Source: Corylus avellana
Lineage: Eukaryota > Streptophyta > Magnoliopsida > Fagales > Betulaceae
NCBI RefSeq assembly: GCF_901000735.1
Contig: NC_081549.1
Span: 2,800,942-2,864,941, forward strand
Length of the DNA stretch: 64,000 nt
Reading direction: 5' to 3'
The notes under the pieces were generated by a model. That model ran no database searches. It was given only the letters and a program-made list of their open reading frames with translations, and had not been told where the DNA came from. The translations under genes and the position numbers were made by a program. Position 1 is the stretch's first letter, and every line of letters starts with the position of its first letter. Below are positions 12,342 through 23,724 of the stretch, in pieces.

Positions 12342-12428
12342 TGGGCTTTCAATGGAAGTAAGCATTCGACCTTTTTATTTGGATGTTTTTAGACTTGGGC
12401 CTGATTTGTATTGGCACATATCTGGGCC
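12342..12428 (+). promoter_or_regulatory. Three site II motifs (TGGGCC/T) upstream of RPS17
   Basis: TGGGCT at 12342-12347, TGGGCC at 12396-12401 and TGGGCC at 12423-12428. Site II elements, bound by TCP factors, combine with telo-boxes to drive ribosomal protein genes in dividing tissue. The combination here is what such a promoter should contain. Confidence 0.7.
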
Positions 12429-12572
12429 TAGGTTTGGAGTTGATGAGATCATTTACTAAAGGGTACATGAGTACTTATATATTAGGAATAGTAAATTAAC
12501 GCCTCATTGTCTCAAAATCAAAATTACTAATTTTACCACTAATTATCATTGTTGAACTTAAGAACTTAATTA

Positions 12573-12795
12573 GAGCATGTTTGAGATTGCATTTAAAAAA
12601 TAGAGTTTTTAAGTAAAAAGTGTTTTTTGACAAAAGTTTTATCTTTAAGCTTTTGCCAAAAGTATATTTTGGCAATTTTTGAACTCTTAAAAGCGCTTTT
12701 AATTTGTTTACTAAATGAGTACTTTTTTCTTCAAATAAACTTTTTATGTGTTAAACAAACTTTTAGACCCTTCAAACGCGCACCCAAACATACTC
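12573..12795. mobile_element. Tourist-like MITE (PIF/Harbinger type)
   Basis: A 223-bp element with inverted ends GAGCATGTTTG (12573) and CAAACATACTC (ending 12795), flanked by the 3-bp target duplication TTA (12570-12572 and 12796-12798). Small size, ends of this type and a TTA duplication fit Tourist-like MITEs. It abuts the SDR exon fragment that starts at 12893. Confidence 0.8.
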
Positions 12796-12884
12796 TTAGC
12801 ATACAGGCCAAGTGCTTTTGCCCACCATTGATAAAGATGTTTTGTCAAGACACGCATTTGTGCGTGTTTCACTGAGCTTTTTGA

Positions 12885-14395
<1,511 letters not shown>

Positions 14396-14531
14396 CCGTT
14401 CCTAATAGCTAGCTTTGTTGGTGGTGCTATGACCACCATGATGATAACCTTTGCACTGAACGAATAGCCTCGCCGTAGTCTCTCCAATTCCGCTGGCCCC
14501 TCTGGTTATCAAGGCTACCTTCCCTTCCAAC
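14396..14531 (-). pseudogene. SDR exon 2 remnant with internal deletion
   Basis: On the minus strand an intact acceptor (ATTATGCAG) leads into [20 protein letters not shown] and RLFVQ. The sequence then jumps by an internal deletion of about 600 bp to the family C-terminus GGHSTTNKA, ending at a stop. The jump keeps the reading frame. A Gly in the cofactor loop is Arg. The flanking 3' DNA matches the other copies, so this began as a full tandem copy. It cannot encode an enzyme. Confidence 0.88.
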
Positions 14532-14559
14532 CTGCATAATCAAAAGCTCAGTATACATG

Positions 14560-15189
14560 GATGGCAGATCAAAGAAACGTTATGTTCTGTGGACACCCTA
14601 ACGCTCTGTTCTGTTTATTTTTACCAAGCCAACGACATTTTCTACTTGTGTGGGGGCTCCAACGAGAAAGAGTAAAAAATTAAATTTAAACCCTTAAAAA
14701 AATTAAGGGGATCTCTTGAAATTTGTTTTTACAACATTTAAACTAAAAAGAAGTGCTACAATTTTTTTTAGTGTTTTTTTTTTATTCTACCTAAATATTG
14801 TTTTCTAAAAAAATATGAGAGACTAGCGGAATAAGTTTTTGTTTTTGTTTTTTTTTTTAAAGAAAGAATTTACGTAAAATCAGAAAAAAAAAAACTTTTT
14901 TTTTTTGACATGTCCGCATAAGAGGGGTGAGAGAGATTCAAACTAGTGACATCCGCTTTATTAAGCGTGGTCCTAACTGATTAATCTACCTCTTAGGGGA
15001 CAATGACATTGACTCTTAGCAAGCAATATAGAATATTACATCCAAGTTGCATTAATGTCTCAACCAAATAAAAGAAAAAATTACGATTTTCTTGAAAAAA
15101 AAAAATGGAAGTCTAGGGGTTGGTGTTGTGGAAAAAAAGGACAGCACGACTGAATAAAAGTCAACCATGCGCATGCTATAATGGTATAA
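14560..15189. other. Intergenic, no gene recognised
   Basis: AT-rich. The short segment around 15003-15040 (GACTCTTAGCAAGCAATA) recurs near 20950 and, more diverged, near 36580, and belongs to the duplicated SDR flanks. Confidence 0.45.
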
Positions 15190-15482
15190 CAACCCTGATC
15201 CTTCTTGTAGTTGTTATGGTCAAACAGTGGGAGATGTACGTCTGGTTCTTAATACACAGAGGAGTTGGATGATCTATCATGTGAAGCGAGAAGCAAATAC
15301 TGGAGCACATGGGCTTGCTAAGGAGGTTGTACGAGTAATTTCTGATCCTGTTTGGATAGAAGAAATTCTTCCTTGTATTTTTTATTTAGTTATTTTAGAG
15401 CTTTCTGCTCTTTAATTTAGAGTTTTCGAACTCTAGATGTTTTATCCTTTTATGAAATGAAGATGACTTGTTCTTATCAAAA
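15190..15482 (+). mobile_element. LINE 3' end (RNase H-like tail), 5'-truncated
   Basis: The frame ending at 15415 reads RSWMIYHVKREANTGAHGLA then a hydrophobic tail ending LELSAL. This is the usual C-terminus of the RNase H-like domain in plant L1-type LINEs. It is followed by a short 3' UTR and an A-rich end. Everything upstream is missing, as expected of an incomplete target-primed insertion. Confidence 0.75.
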
Positions 15483-16217
15483 ACAATCATTTGATCACCA
15501 TTGATAACAAATCAAACAAAATATGCTTTCTTAAGATTTATTTAATTATTCTTTATTATTTCTTTTATTGAGAGGAAAAAGAATGATAATAGAGTAATAT
15601 ATATATATATATATTTTGTGAGTCACCAAATTAAAGTAGCAATGGATGTGAGTAATTTTTCACCCAAATTTGCATCTCAATATATATAACCCTTGATTAA
15701 CGGGATAGAAAAAAAATATATATAATGTTAAGATCAGTAAGATGATGATGGCTTGATCTGGGTTTTTATATTCCAATAATTAATGTTTAATTTACTTATT
15801 TCCGTGATCATGGACTCATGGCCAAGGAGATCAATAAAAATCAACTGCATTTATAGTTCCAGTTTTAATATAGTTAACTACAACTTACACATGCATACAA
15901 AGAAAAGAGTAAAAAAGAAAAAAGAAACAAGAAAAAAGATACATGATATTGATAGCCCATTCAAAGTCGTGGAATAACTGAGAGCTGCTGCTTACATGAA
16001 GACCTTTAAGGTAAAAGAAATGTCAATTTTTTTTTTTTTTTTTTTTTTTTGCCATATATATTCATCTTCCTCCATCCATTTTTTTTTTTTAAAAAAAAAA
16101 ATTAATCATTGAATCCATAACACCTTAAAATAAGAGAGATGTCATATTACTTAGATGATGAAAAATACTATCCCATTTTCTCCTCTAAATTTTTTTCAAA
16201 ATTCACCGTATGGGTCT
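15483..16217. other. Intergenic, no gene recognised
   Basis: AT-rich with an (AT)n tract near 15598-15614 and poly-T/poly-A runs near 16028-16100. No gene seen. Confidence 0.5.
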
Positions 16218-16219
16218 TA

Positions 16220-16329
16220 CGCAATGACGGACCCGGTGGCCGTGTCCCCCCACAAGTCACAAGAAAAAAAATTAATTTTTTTTTTTGCTAATTGGTTCCT
16301 CCCCAAATTGAAACCTAAGTCCGTCCCTG
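16220..16329. mobile_element. Possible short hAT-type MITE
   Basis: The left end CAATGACGGACC and the right end GTCCGTCCCTG are imperfect inverted repeats of the CAGGGACGGAC type found on plant hAT MITEs. Flanking gtcttacg and gttttaca agree at 6 of 8 positions, weakly supporting an old 8-bp duplication. Confidence 0.4.
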
Positions 16330-16351
16330 GTTTTACATATACATCACTCCG

Positions 16352-16476
16352 AGCGTGCATGAACAGTCATGCACGCCCGTGTAATTTTTTTTTTTTTTTT
16401 AATTAAAATATTAAAATATTATATTTTAATATTTTAAAATATTAAATCACATGTCATGCACGCCCATGTGATGTTT
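16352..16476. repeat. Hairpin-bearing repeat (GCGTGCATGA-ACAG-TCATGCACGC)
   Basis: A perfect 10-bp stem with an ACAG loop at 16353-16376, then a second palindrome made of TTAAAATATT words (about 16402-16445), then a repeat of TCATGCACGCCC. It resembles the hairpin units at the right end of the window. Confidence 0.5.
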
Positions 16477-17649
16477 ATCATCACTCGGTCTTACGTATCC
16501 AATGGTGGATCTGAGGTGGAAATTGATAGAAAAATGCTATAATATTGCATATGGCATATGGCATATGGGTCGAGATATATATCAATATATGGGCAGAACA
16601 GGAATTTTGGAATTTAGTGATATTCACTATCACTAGACAAATAAAAAGTTTAGGCACTACTCCAAGCAAAAATCTAAAGTGGCGGACAAGGCCCATTAAT
16701 TAACGTTGTATAATGTATACAGAGACACACTCCAAGCAAAAATCTCAACTGTTGACATTGACCGGCGGTTCACGTATGCACATTTTCCTCGATCGCTTGA
16801 TGAAATTAAGCCTAAAAATCCATGGGATTCTCGATCGTCTACGACTCTAAATCAATTCTTTTTCTCGACATATATATATAAGTTTCTTAAAACACGTCGA
16901 AGGATATATAGCAAGCACGAAATGACAGAGTTTTTCTCTAAATTGGGTTGGAGAAACTTCCTCCAACTCAGTCTACAAAAATGACATGTGTCATTTGAAT
17001 AAGTGAGTCGTACATATTTTTTAATAATAGGGACAAAGTTGAAATAAATAATATTAAAAACTTATGAGCATATCACATGTTATTAAAAAAATGGACACAT
17101 GTCATTTTTATACTTCTTCCAATCCAATTTGAAGGAAAACTTTGTCCAGCACAAAATTCATTCAACTATATATATTCTTGATTTCTTGTAAATGTTCTAA
17201 CGATAAAATAATAATAAGAAAAAACTAAATTTACTTATTGCCATAAAATATTCCGGGGGTGGCTACAGTTGGTGGATGATGGAGTCAGGGTGTCTGAACC
17301 TCTTAGTCCCAAACAAACACTACACAAAAAAAAAAAAAAAAAAAAAAAAGCGGTTTTTTTTTTTTTACGTATTTACAGTAACCCATTTTTTGTAACACCC
17401 AAATTCTACAACCTAAATTCAATTGTACGGTTAAAAATCACATTTTTATCTCATAACCTAACTCAATTTCAAATAATCCCAATCCAGTTTTTGACGCATA
17501 AATTTACTGTGAACCAATTTTGAATTTTTATTTTATTGCTGTTACTTGCACCAACACCAAGTTTGGTTTGATGGAATATTCGAATACATTACAACTGCAT
17601 GCAAACAAACAGAATGTGAAACAATCACATAAATTATCAAATTATTTTA

Positions 17650-17652
<3 letters not shown>
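16477..17652. other. 3' flank of SDR copy B, duplicated DNA
   Basis: No gene. From about 16735 the sequence aligns in patches with the flanks of the other copies (the GTATGCACATT word near 16775, GTGGATGATGGAGT near 17270, GAACCAATTTTGA near 17512). A poly-A run lies near 17325-17349. Confidence 0.5.

Positions 17653-17714
<62 letters not shown>
17653..17714. repeat. Compound (AT)n(AG)n microsatellite
   Basis: About 32 bp of AT repeats followed by about 30 bp of AG repeats, immediately downstream of the stop of SDR copy B. Confidence 0.9.
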
Positions 17715-17719
<5 letters not shown>

Positions 17720-18629
17720 TTAAGAACTATGCTTTTTTTTGCCATCCCTAATTGCTTTGTTGGTGGTGCTATGACCGCCGTCCAAGACAAGGTTGAGGCC
17801 ACTCACGTACTTGGACTCATCGCTTGCCAAAAACAGTGCTGCCTTCGCAACATCGTCTGTCCCGAGCACCACCCCTTTCAGATTTGCGCAGAACAAATCA
17901 TGTCTTCCAACGTCTTCTTGTCTTGTATTCCCGACACATTCCTTAGCAAAGGAGTGGCCACGCCGGACGGTGATAAGCAATTAACTCTAATTCCATGCTC
18001 CCCCAACTCCACACACAAATTCTTGGTCAGACCCACCAGCGCATGCTTTGACGCCGCGTAGATGTGTGGGGTTTCTCCATGTATCACTGACGCAGTGCTA
18101 GATGTGAATAGAATGCTCCCCTTTTTGGCTGGAATCATTACTTTGGCTGCGTGTTTGGCTGCCATGAATCCCCCCAAGACGTTCACGTTAAAGACCCTAT
18201 TGAATTTCTCGCGGTCGAAGTCTAAGATGCCATCATCAGCGTTAGTAACGCCAGCGTTGCTAAACAATATGTCGAGTTTCCCATGTTTTGAGACCGCGGT
18301 TTCGACAGCATTTTCAACATCAGATTCGCTAGTGACATCGCAATGGACGTAGGAGATGTTGCCACCGGTTCCGATGTCGTGGCAAACAGAGTGACCGAGG
18401 TCATCTTGGATGTCAGCAATGATAACCTTAGCGCCGTGTTGAACGAATAGCCTTGCGGTAGTCTCGCCAATTCCACTGGCGCCACCGGTTATCAAGGCAA
18501 CCTTCCCTTCCAACCTGCGTAATGAAAAGCTGATGATCATCGGTATATATATACATGCATGACAGTCAGACAGATGAAAGAGACAAGTGTTAGCTTTGCT
18601 TACCTCTTGGCAATGGGAGCACCTTCCAT
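17720..18629 (-). pseudogene. SDR copy B, one frameshift
   Basis: Same two-exon layout as the intact copy at 35151: exon 1 18604-18629 (MEGAPIAK plus AG) and exon 2 from 18514. The cofactor loop, SNAG, catalytic Ser, Tyr and Lys (YAASK) are all present. Relative to the intact copy one base is missing between 17887 and 17888, so translation ends at a stop at 17878-17880 after MICSAQI. The last roughly 54 residues, encoding part of the substrate pocket and the LDGG C-terminal region, are out of frame at 17720-17886. That tail frame is itself fully open and conserved, so the lesion is young or a sequencing error. The TATA region is also altered. Probably a recent pseudogene; if the indel is an error, it would be a functional paralogue. 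Confidence 0.85.
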
Positions 18630-18699
18630 CTTTAGCTTATTGTTGCTGATAAATACTGTGAGAGTGTTTTTCACTGTGAAGATCAGCTGGCATAGAGGG

Positions 18700-18710
18700 C
18701 CTTTTACAAG
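18700..18710 (-). promoter_or_regulatory. Altered TATA region of SDR copy B
   Basis: At the place where the intact copy has CTATAAAAAG, copy B reads CTTGTAAAAG on the minus strand. Loss of the TATA core would weaken transcription and agrees with decay of this copy. Confidence 0.45.
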
Positions 18711-18715
18711 GAAAA

Positions 18716-20149
18716 AGGCTCTGTTTATTTCTACCAAACCAACAACATTTTCTACTGCTGGTGGGGACGGTCTAAAAAGGAGAATGTTGACAAAAATTAT
18801 ATATGAACACAAATTTTTGACAAGTTGGTTTAGAGAAATTCTTATTAATCAGCTTCTAAAAATGGTATGTGTTCTTTAGATTATTATGGAAAATATTTGT
18901 CCATATATTTATGCCTTCAAAAATATAAATTGTTTTATAAATTATAAAAACATGTTTCATGACTCATCAACAATATTTTATGGTGTCTCCAAGAAGTATC
19001 TCAATTGGCTTGGATCACGTCTTATGAAACGGAAGTTACTAGTTCGAATCCTCCTCTACCCTCTTATGCAAACATGTCAAAAATAAATAAATAAATAATA
19101 TTTTATGGTAAAGCTAAAGTGATAATAAATTAGAGAAAACTTTCCTTAGAAGTTTTTTCTCCAGAATTCTGCTCTATTTGCGTCACTGTCTTCAACGGCC
19201 TTTCTGCGCTCCTTGTCGTCGCCTCATGCGCCTTCACCTACCTGTCGATTCTGTTCTTTTATTTTTCTTGTAGTTATTTATCTTGTATGTATATATAAAG
19301 AAACAATATTTAAGGCTGATGAATTGAAGCTCCTTAAGGGTGCGTTTGAGATTACGATTTCATAAGAATAATCTGTATTTTTAAAGGATATCGCAAAACG
19401 TAAGGCGTTTATTTGAAAAAGTGTGAATTTAAACCAAAATCATGATTTCGCATAATAAATATTTAATAAAAAAATATTTTTTATCATGTTTTACCAAACG
19501 CTTTTGTGATTTTAAAATATTGCAATTTCAAAAATACAATTTTTAAAATCGCACTTATTGAAACCATAAACAACGACGTAAGTTGTAAATCGCTTAGTGG
19601 TAGGGCCCGTGCCGACAATTGACTCATGGCAAGGCAATAGCTATTGGATGTGGTGCATGAACTCTAAAGCGATGACCATTGACTTTTTTGTTTCGAGGAA
19701 GTTTCATGGTTTCATAAAATCACATAGAGAAATATTGTTTAGAAAGTACGATATTTTGAATTAAAAACAATCAATTATCTTCCCTTCACACTTGGTCAAA
19801 TTGATGAAGAGCTATTTTCGTAGCATTATTTGCTTCCCTTCGACTATTTCCTACAAACCACAATTAAAACTCATTGAGTATAGTTTGAATATATTCAAAC
19901 TATATATGTCGATTAGCTGGTCATACTGACTCCAACAAGAGCATTCATGGTGCAAATAATGCACGACTTTTAACACATTTTTCTTTATAAATTACTCGTT
20001 AGAGCCCAAACTTCTGTCAAATTATGCTGTCTTTCAAGTTGTCACCGCCTCAACTACAATTTGGTCAATAATAAAAAAACAATAACTTATAAAGAATAAA
20101 AATAAAAGGCAATGTAGTACACATATTTTGCCAAAACAAATCCCTTGGC
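18716..20149. other. Intergenic, upstream flank of SDR copy B
   Basis: AT-rich, no gene. The block near 18905-18985 matches DNA near 36200-36270 upstream of the intact copy. A segment starting GGGTGCGTTTGAGATT near 19340 resembles a MITE end, but its right terminus is not clear. Confidence 0.45.
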
Positions 20150-20892
20150 ATCTCTTGATGTTAACCACCCCTTTTGGAGGTTTCTTCTGCCTCTACCTCT
20201 TTATTCGATTATTGTCGTCTATATTATACGTGCCTAGACTTGCATTGCTTGATGGAACGATCTAGTATTGAAGTTGAGTATCGTGCTCTTGTTGATACTA
20301 CATCTGAACTTTTTTGGTTACGATGGCTTTTGTCCAACATGAGTGTTTCTCAGTCTACTAGTTCTCCTATTCATTGTGACAATCAGAGTGCCATACAGAT
20401 TGCTCATAATAATGTTTTTCATGAGCGCACAAAACATATCGAGATTGATTGTCATTTCATCCGACATCATCTTCAGCATGGTATTTTACATCTTCATTCT
20501 ATCACCTCTGTAGATCAATTTGTCGATATTTTTACCAAATCTCATCCATCGAGACAACTCAATTATCTTATTTTCAAACTCAAGTTAGCTTCGCCCTCCT
20601 AGAGTCGGAGGGGGATATTAGAATATTATATTTCCGTAATATTTATGTGACAAAATATCCCCGTAATATAATCAATATATTACGGAAATATTCCCCACAT
20701 ATATTATTGCAATATTTGATACCGAATTCATTATTGTAAACATGTTGATTTTATTTGATTTTGTAATTATTGTATTTCTTTTCTTTTAAGGCCTTATTCA
20801 ACTATAAATAAGTCATTCTATTGTACAATTGAATATACATTAGAAATACAAATTTCTTCTCTACAATTATCTTTTAGTTGTCTATTTTAACA
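20150..20892 (+). mobile_element. Ty1/copia 3' remnant: RNase H fragment, polypurine tract and LTR
   Basis: A frame ending at 20602 carries the copia RNase H C-terminus: SSIEVEYRALVDTTSELFWL, then CDNQSAIQIAHN, ERTKHIEIDCHFIRHH and DIFTK. It is followed by a purine-rich tract (GAGTCGGAGGGGGA, 20602-20615) and a 277-bp LTR at 20616-20892 ending TTAACA. The LTR begins TATTAG where TGTTAG would be expected. No 5' LTR or upstream pol is visible nearby, so this is a truncated, dead remnant of a family different from the complete copia element at 23428. Confidence 0.85.
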
Positions 20893-22245
20893 TTACTCCT
20901 CCATTAAATCTTTGACGTTTTTTACTAATTGAGAGGGAAGACCATTGAGGCATTGACTCTTAGCAAGCAATAATTTATTCAAGTTTTTTTTATTAAATTA
21001 ATCTTGTTATTTAAAAGAATATAGGAGTTTAATATTTTTAGACTATATGTTTGGATTTTGTGTTATTTTGTTTCTTCTACTTGTCGCTCTTTATTAAAGT
21101 AAACCAATTTGACATTGTCAGATTAATTCGAGTGATTTTTGGATAGGTACCAATCATAGTAGAAAAATACTCTTCGTACCAACCAAATAATGAAAGACAT
21201 TTTTGATATCGTATTCAAGGTCTCATCTAAACAATGAAAAATTAGTGATTTTCTCCGAAAATATTTTCCATCATAAACTACTTTTCGTTGAAGCAAATGC
21301 AAATGCAACCACTAAAAAAAAAAAACACAAATATCGACCCGTGAGAGATGACATTTTAAGCCCAAAATTCATTACTATTGACGTTTGAATAGCAACTCTT
21401 GATAGAAGACTCTAAACATAAGGTCTAAATTCAAAAATAGATCGAATCGTATGACTGTAAGTAATATATATGTCACTTTCTACATATTTGCTTGGTATTT
21501 CTAGATTCTACGTCATTAGTAATTACTAATATGTTGCAATGGATACTCTTTTCTTAAAATGGTGGGGACGGTCAAATTGTCAATTTGGCTAGGTATAAGA
21601 TTTTGAGATTTAATTAAACACATGCATCAGTAAATTTATTCTTGTGATGACCTTAACAAGTTTGTTAATTTCTATTGAGAGACTCTTTCAACTGTAAGTG
21701 TCCGAATAAACTATATATTAGACATTATTTTTCTGAGTCATGCATGTTACACGTACATCATTATTTATTCCATCTCTCATTCATTTTATTTTTATGCAAA
21801 TTCAGCATTGGATTTGTAGAAATCATCCCACAAATCTAATAATAAATTAACTCATCCATTATTTGGAAATAAATGAAAAATAGAAAGAAAAATAATTTTA
21901 ATCGTTTCTCTATTTTTCTTCCCCCACCCACCAACCCATGCAGCCTCTACATCTCCAGAGAAGGAAAACCAAGAAAACACAAAGGTAAAGAATCTAAAGT
22001 CAGCTTAGTAATGTGATGCAATTATCTTATTTATTAAGTATAGGATTAATATTTATTTTATATTTTATCGTTAATTAGCTTATCAAGTAGCAATTAAAAA
22101 GTAGTTTAGGTGGTTAAAACATCGTTAGGTAGTAAGAGTTGGAAGCCTTAACTTTAAGGGTTGGTGTTGTATAAATAATTATCGAATCTTATCAATTCCA
22201 GAGACTTTTGAAGGCTTCGGTCCCTTGAATCTGGATTCACGTTCA
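20893..22245. other. Intergenic, duplicated SDR flank
   Basis: No gene. Blocks near 21470-21530 (TTGGTATTTCTAGATTCTAC) and 21965-22000 (ACACAAAGGTAAAGAATCTA) recur near 30450 and 31205, marking shared ancestry of the SDR units. Confidence 0.5.
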
Positions 22246-22324
22246 TGCAGGGGTGGAACCACCCTATGGCTTGGGGGTTCCCACCCATGCACCCCGCCCA
22301 TCCGCCCCCCCCCCCGATTCTTTT

Positions 22325-22538
22325 AAAAAAATAGAGCTTTATTTACAGTGACGCGAGATGTCACCTTTTTCAAATGGTGATGCGTGAAACTGTAAAAACG
22401 ACGTTTTAGCAGCAAAATGGCGCCGATGAGAGGCGTCATTCACTATGTAAACGATGCCTCTCAAACAACACTTGCTTGTATCGTTTTGGTGAAACGACAC
22501 TAAGCATGGCGTCATTGAATTGGGTTTTTTTGGTAGTG
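22325..22538 (-). mobile_element. CACTA-superfamily transposon end
   Basis: On the minus strand the segment begins CACTACCAAAAAAACCC (22522-22538), the diagnostic CACTA terminus. Inside there are several subterminal words of the type GACGCCATG / TGACGTC, as expected for the subterminal repeats bound by CACTA transposase. The opposite terminus was not found, so it is truncated or its other end has decayed. Confidence 0.7.
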
Positions 22539-22555
22539 TATGTTATTTAATATAA

Positions 22556-22626
22556 TTGCGTTGCTGGGAGACCTTGAAAACAGAGGGAGAGATGTATTGA
22601 CCATCGCTCTCCGGTTGGGCAGCAAA
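22556..22626 (-). pseudogene. Relic of exons 2 and 3 of the TLDc gene
   Basis: The 71 bp match parts of exons 3 and 2 of the intact TLDc gene (43719-43735 and 43865-43920), with the DNA between them deleted at a short shared GAGACC/GACC word. The same fused junction is present at 34222-34317. It is non-coding debris carried along with the SDR duplications. Confidence 0.8.
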
Positions 22627-23422
22627 CTGGGGGACCTCAAATTAATTAAGGACATGTTTGGTATGTAGATAATGTGACTTCTTTTTGTTTTTTGGTATGC
22701 AAAAAGGTCAACCGTTGACACTGGACAGTGACACACCGTTGCTTTCTGGACGTTATAATGGTATTCACCCGTCCAGGTATGCACATTATCCTCGATCGGA
22801 CGTCGACCTCGCATGACGAAAGCCTAAATTTAACAATATAAAAGGAAACAGAGCTTAGAAGATACTATTCCAGCGATAAAATTATAAAAAAGTATAAAAA
22901 TATAATTTAAAAAAAAAACCTAAATTTACTTGCAACAAAATATTAATCCTGGTCATGTTATTTGACTGCAGTTGTAAGGTGGAATGTGGATGATGGAGTT
23001 GTGAGACTTTACTGTCCCTGCCAAGTGGGTCTTGCATTATGGAAATTTTAATAAAATTTGAATAATTTAATTTCAAAGAATATGGTTAGAAGTCACATTT
23101 TTATTTTATAATTTAATCTAAATACTTATATAGTACTCTTTGATCAGTCATGGTTAAAAAATTTAAAAAAATAAAAAATAAAAACTTGGTAGAAATTGTC
23201 AAATCAAAATAATGAGATAAATATAAAATAAAAATATGATATATAATATTAGCCAATTTCAAGTAATCCCAATCCAGTTCTTAACGTATAAATCTATTGT
23301 GAACCAATTTGAGGTCTTTATTTTATTGCTGTTACACCAACACGAAGTTTGGTTTGATGGGATACATTTGAAATTGCGGACAAAGTCATGCAAACAAACA
23401 TAATGTGAAACAATTAAATAAA

Positions 23423-23427
23423 CAATC
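23423..23427. repeat. Target-site duplication of the copia element (left)
   Basis: caatc, identical to 28456-28460 on the other side. Five base pairs is the usual length for Ty1/copia integrase. Confidence 0.93.
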
Positions 23428-23724
23428 TGAAAAGGTTTGAGAACCCTTGGAGAGGGAGAGAAAAAGCTTTCCTCAGCTCAATCGTAGCTTGAGGTGTTGT
23501 TCTCTATATATAGAACTTGGGTATAGAATACAATCAATCAATAATAAAGACAAAGATTACAATATTCCAGAAATAAAGTAAATTGCTATTGTGAGCTGCT
23601 GTGCACAATCTTCTCAGTAGGTAGGATCATATTTTCTCCATGATTCTCTCCATCTTGCCTTTCATACAAGTGCTGTGATTGTGATTCATTGTCATTACCA
23701 TATCTGGAAGATATTCCCTTAACA
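23428..23724 (-). repeat. 3' LTR of the copia element
   Basis: 297 bp, TG...CA, near-identical to 28157-28455. The pol frame runs into it and stops at 23586. Confidence 0.95.
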
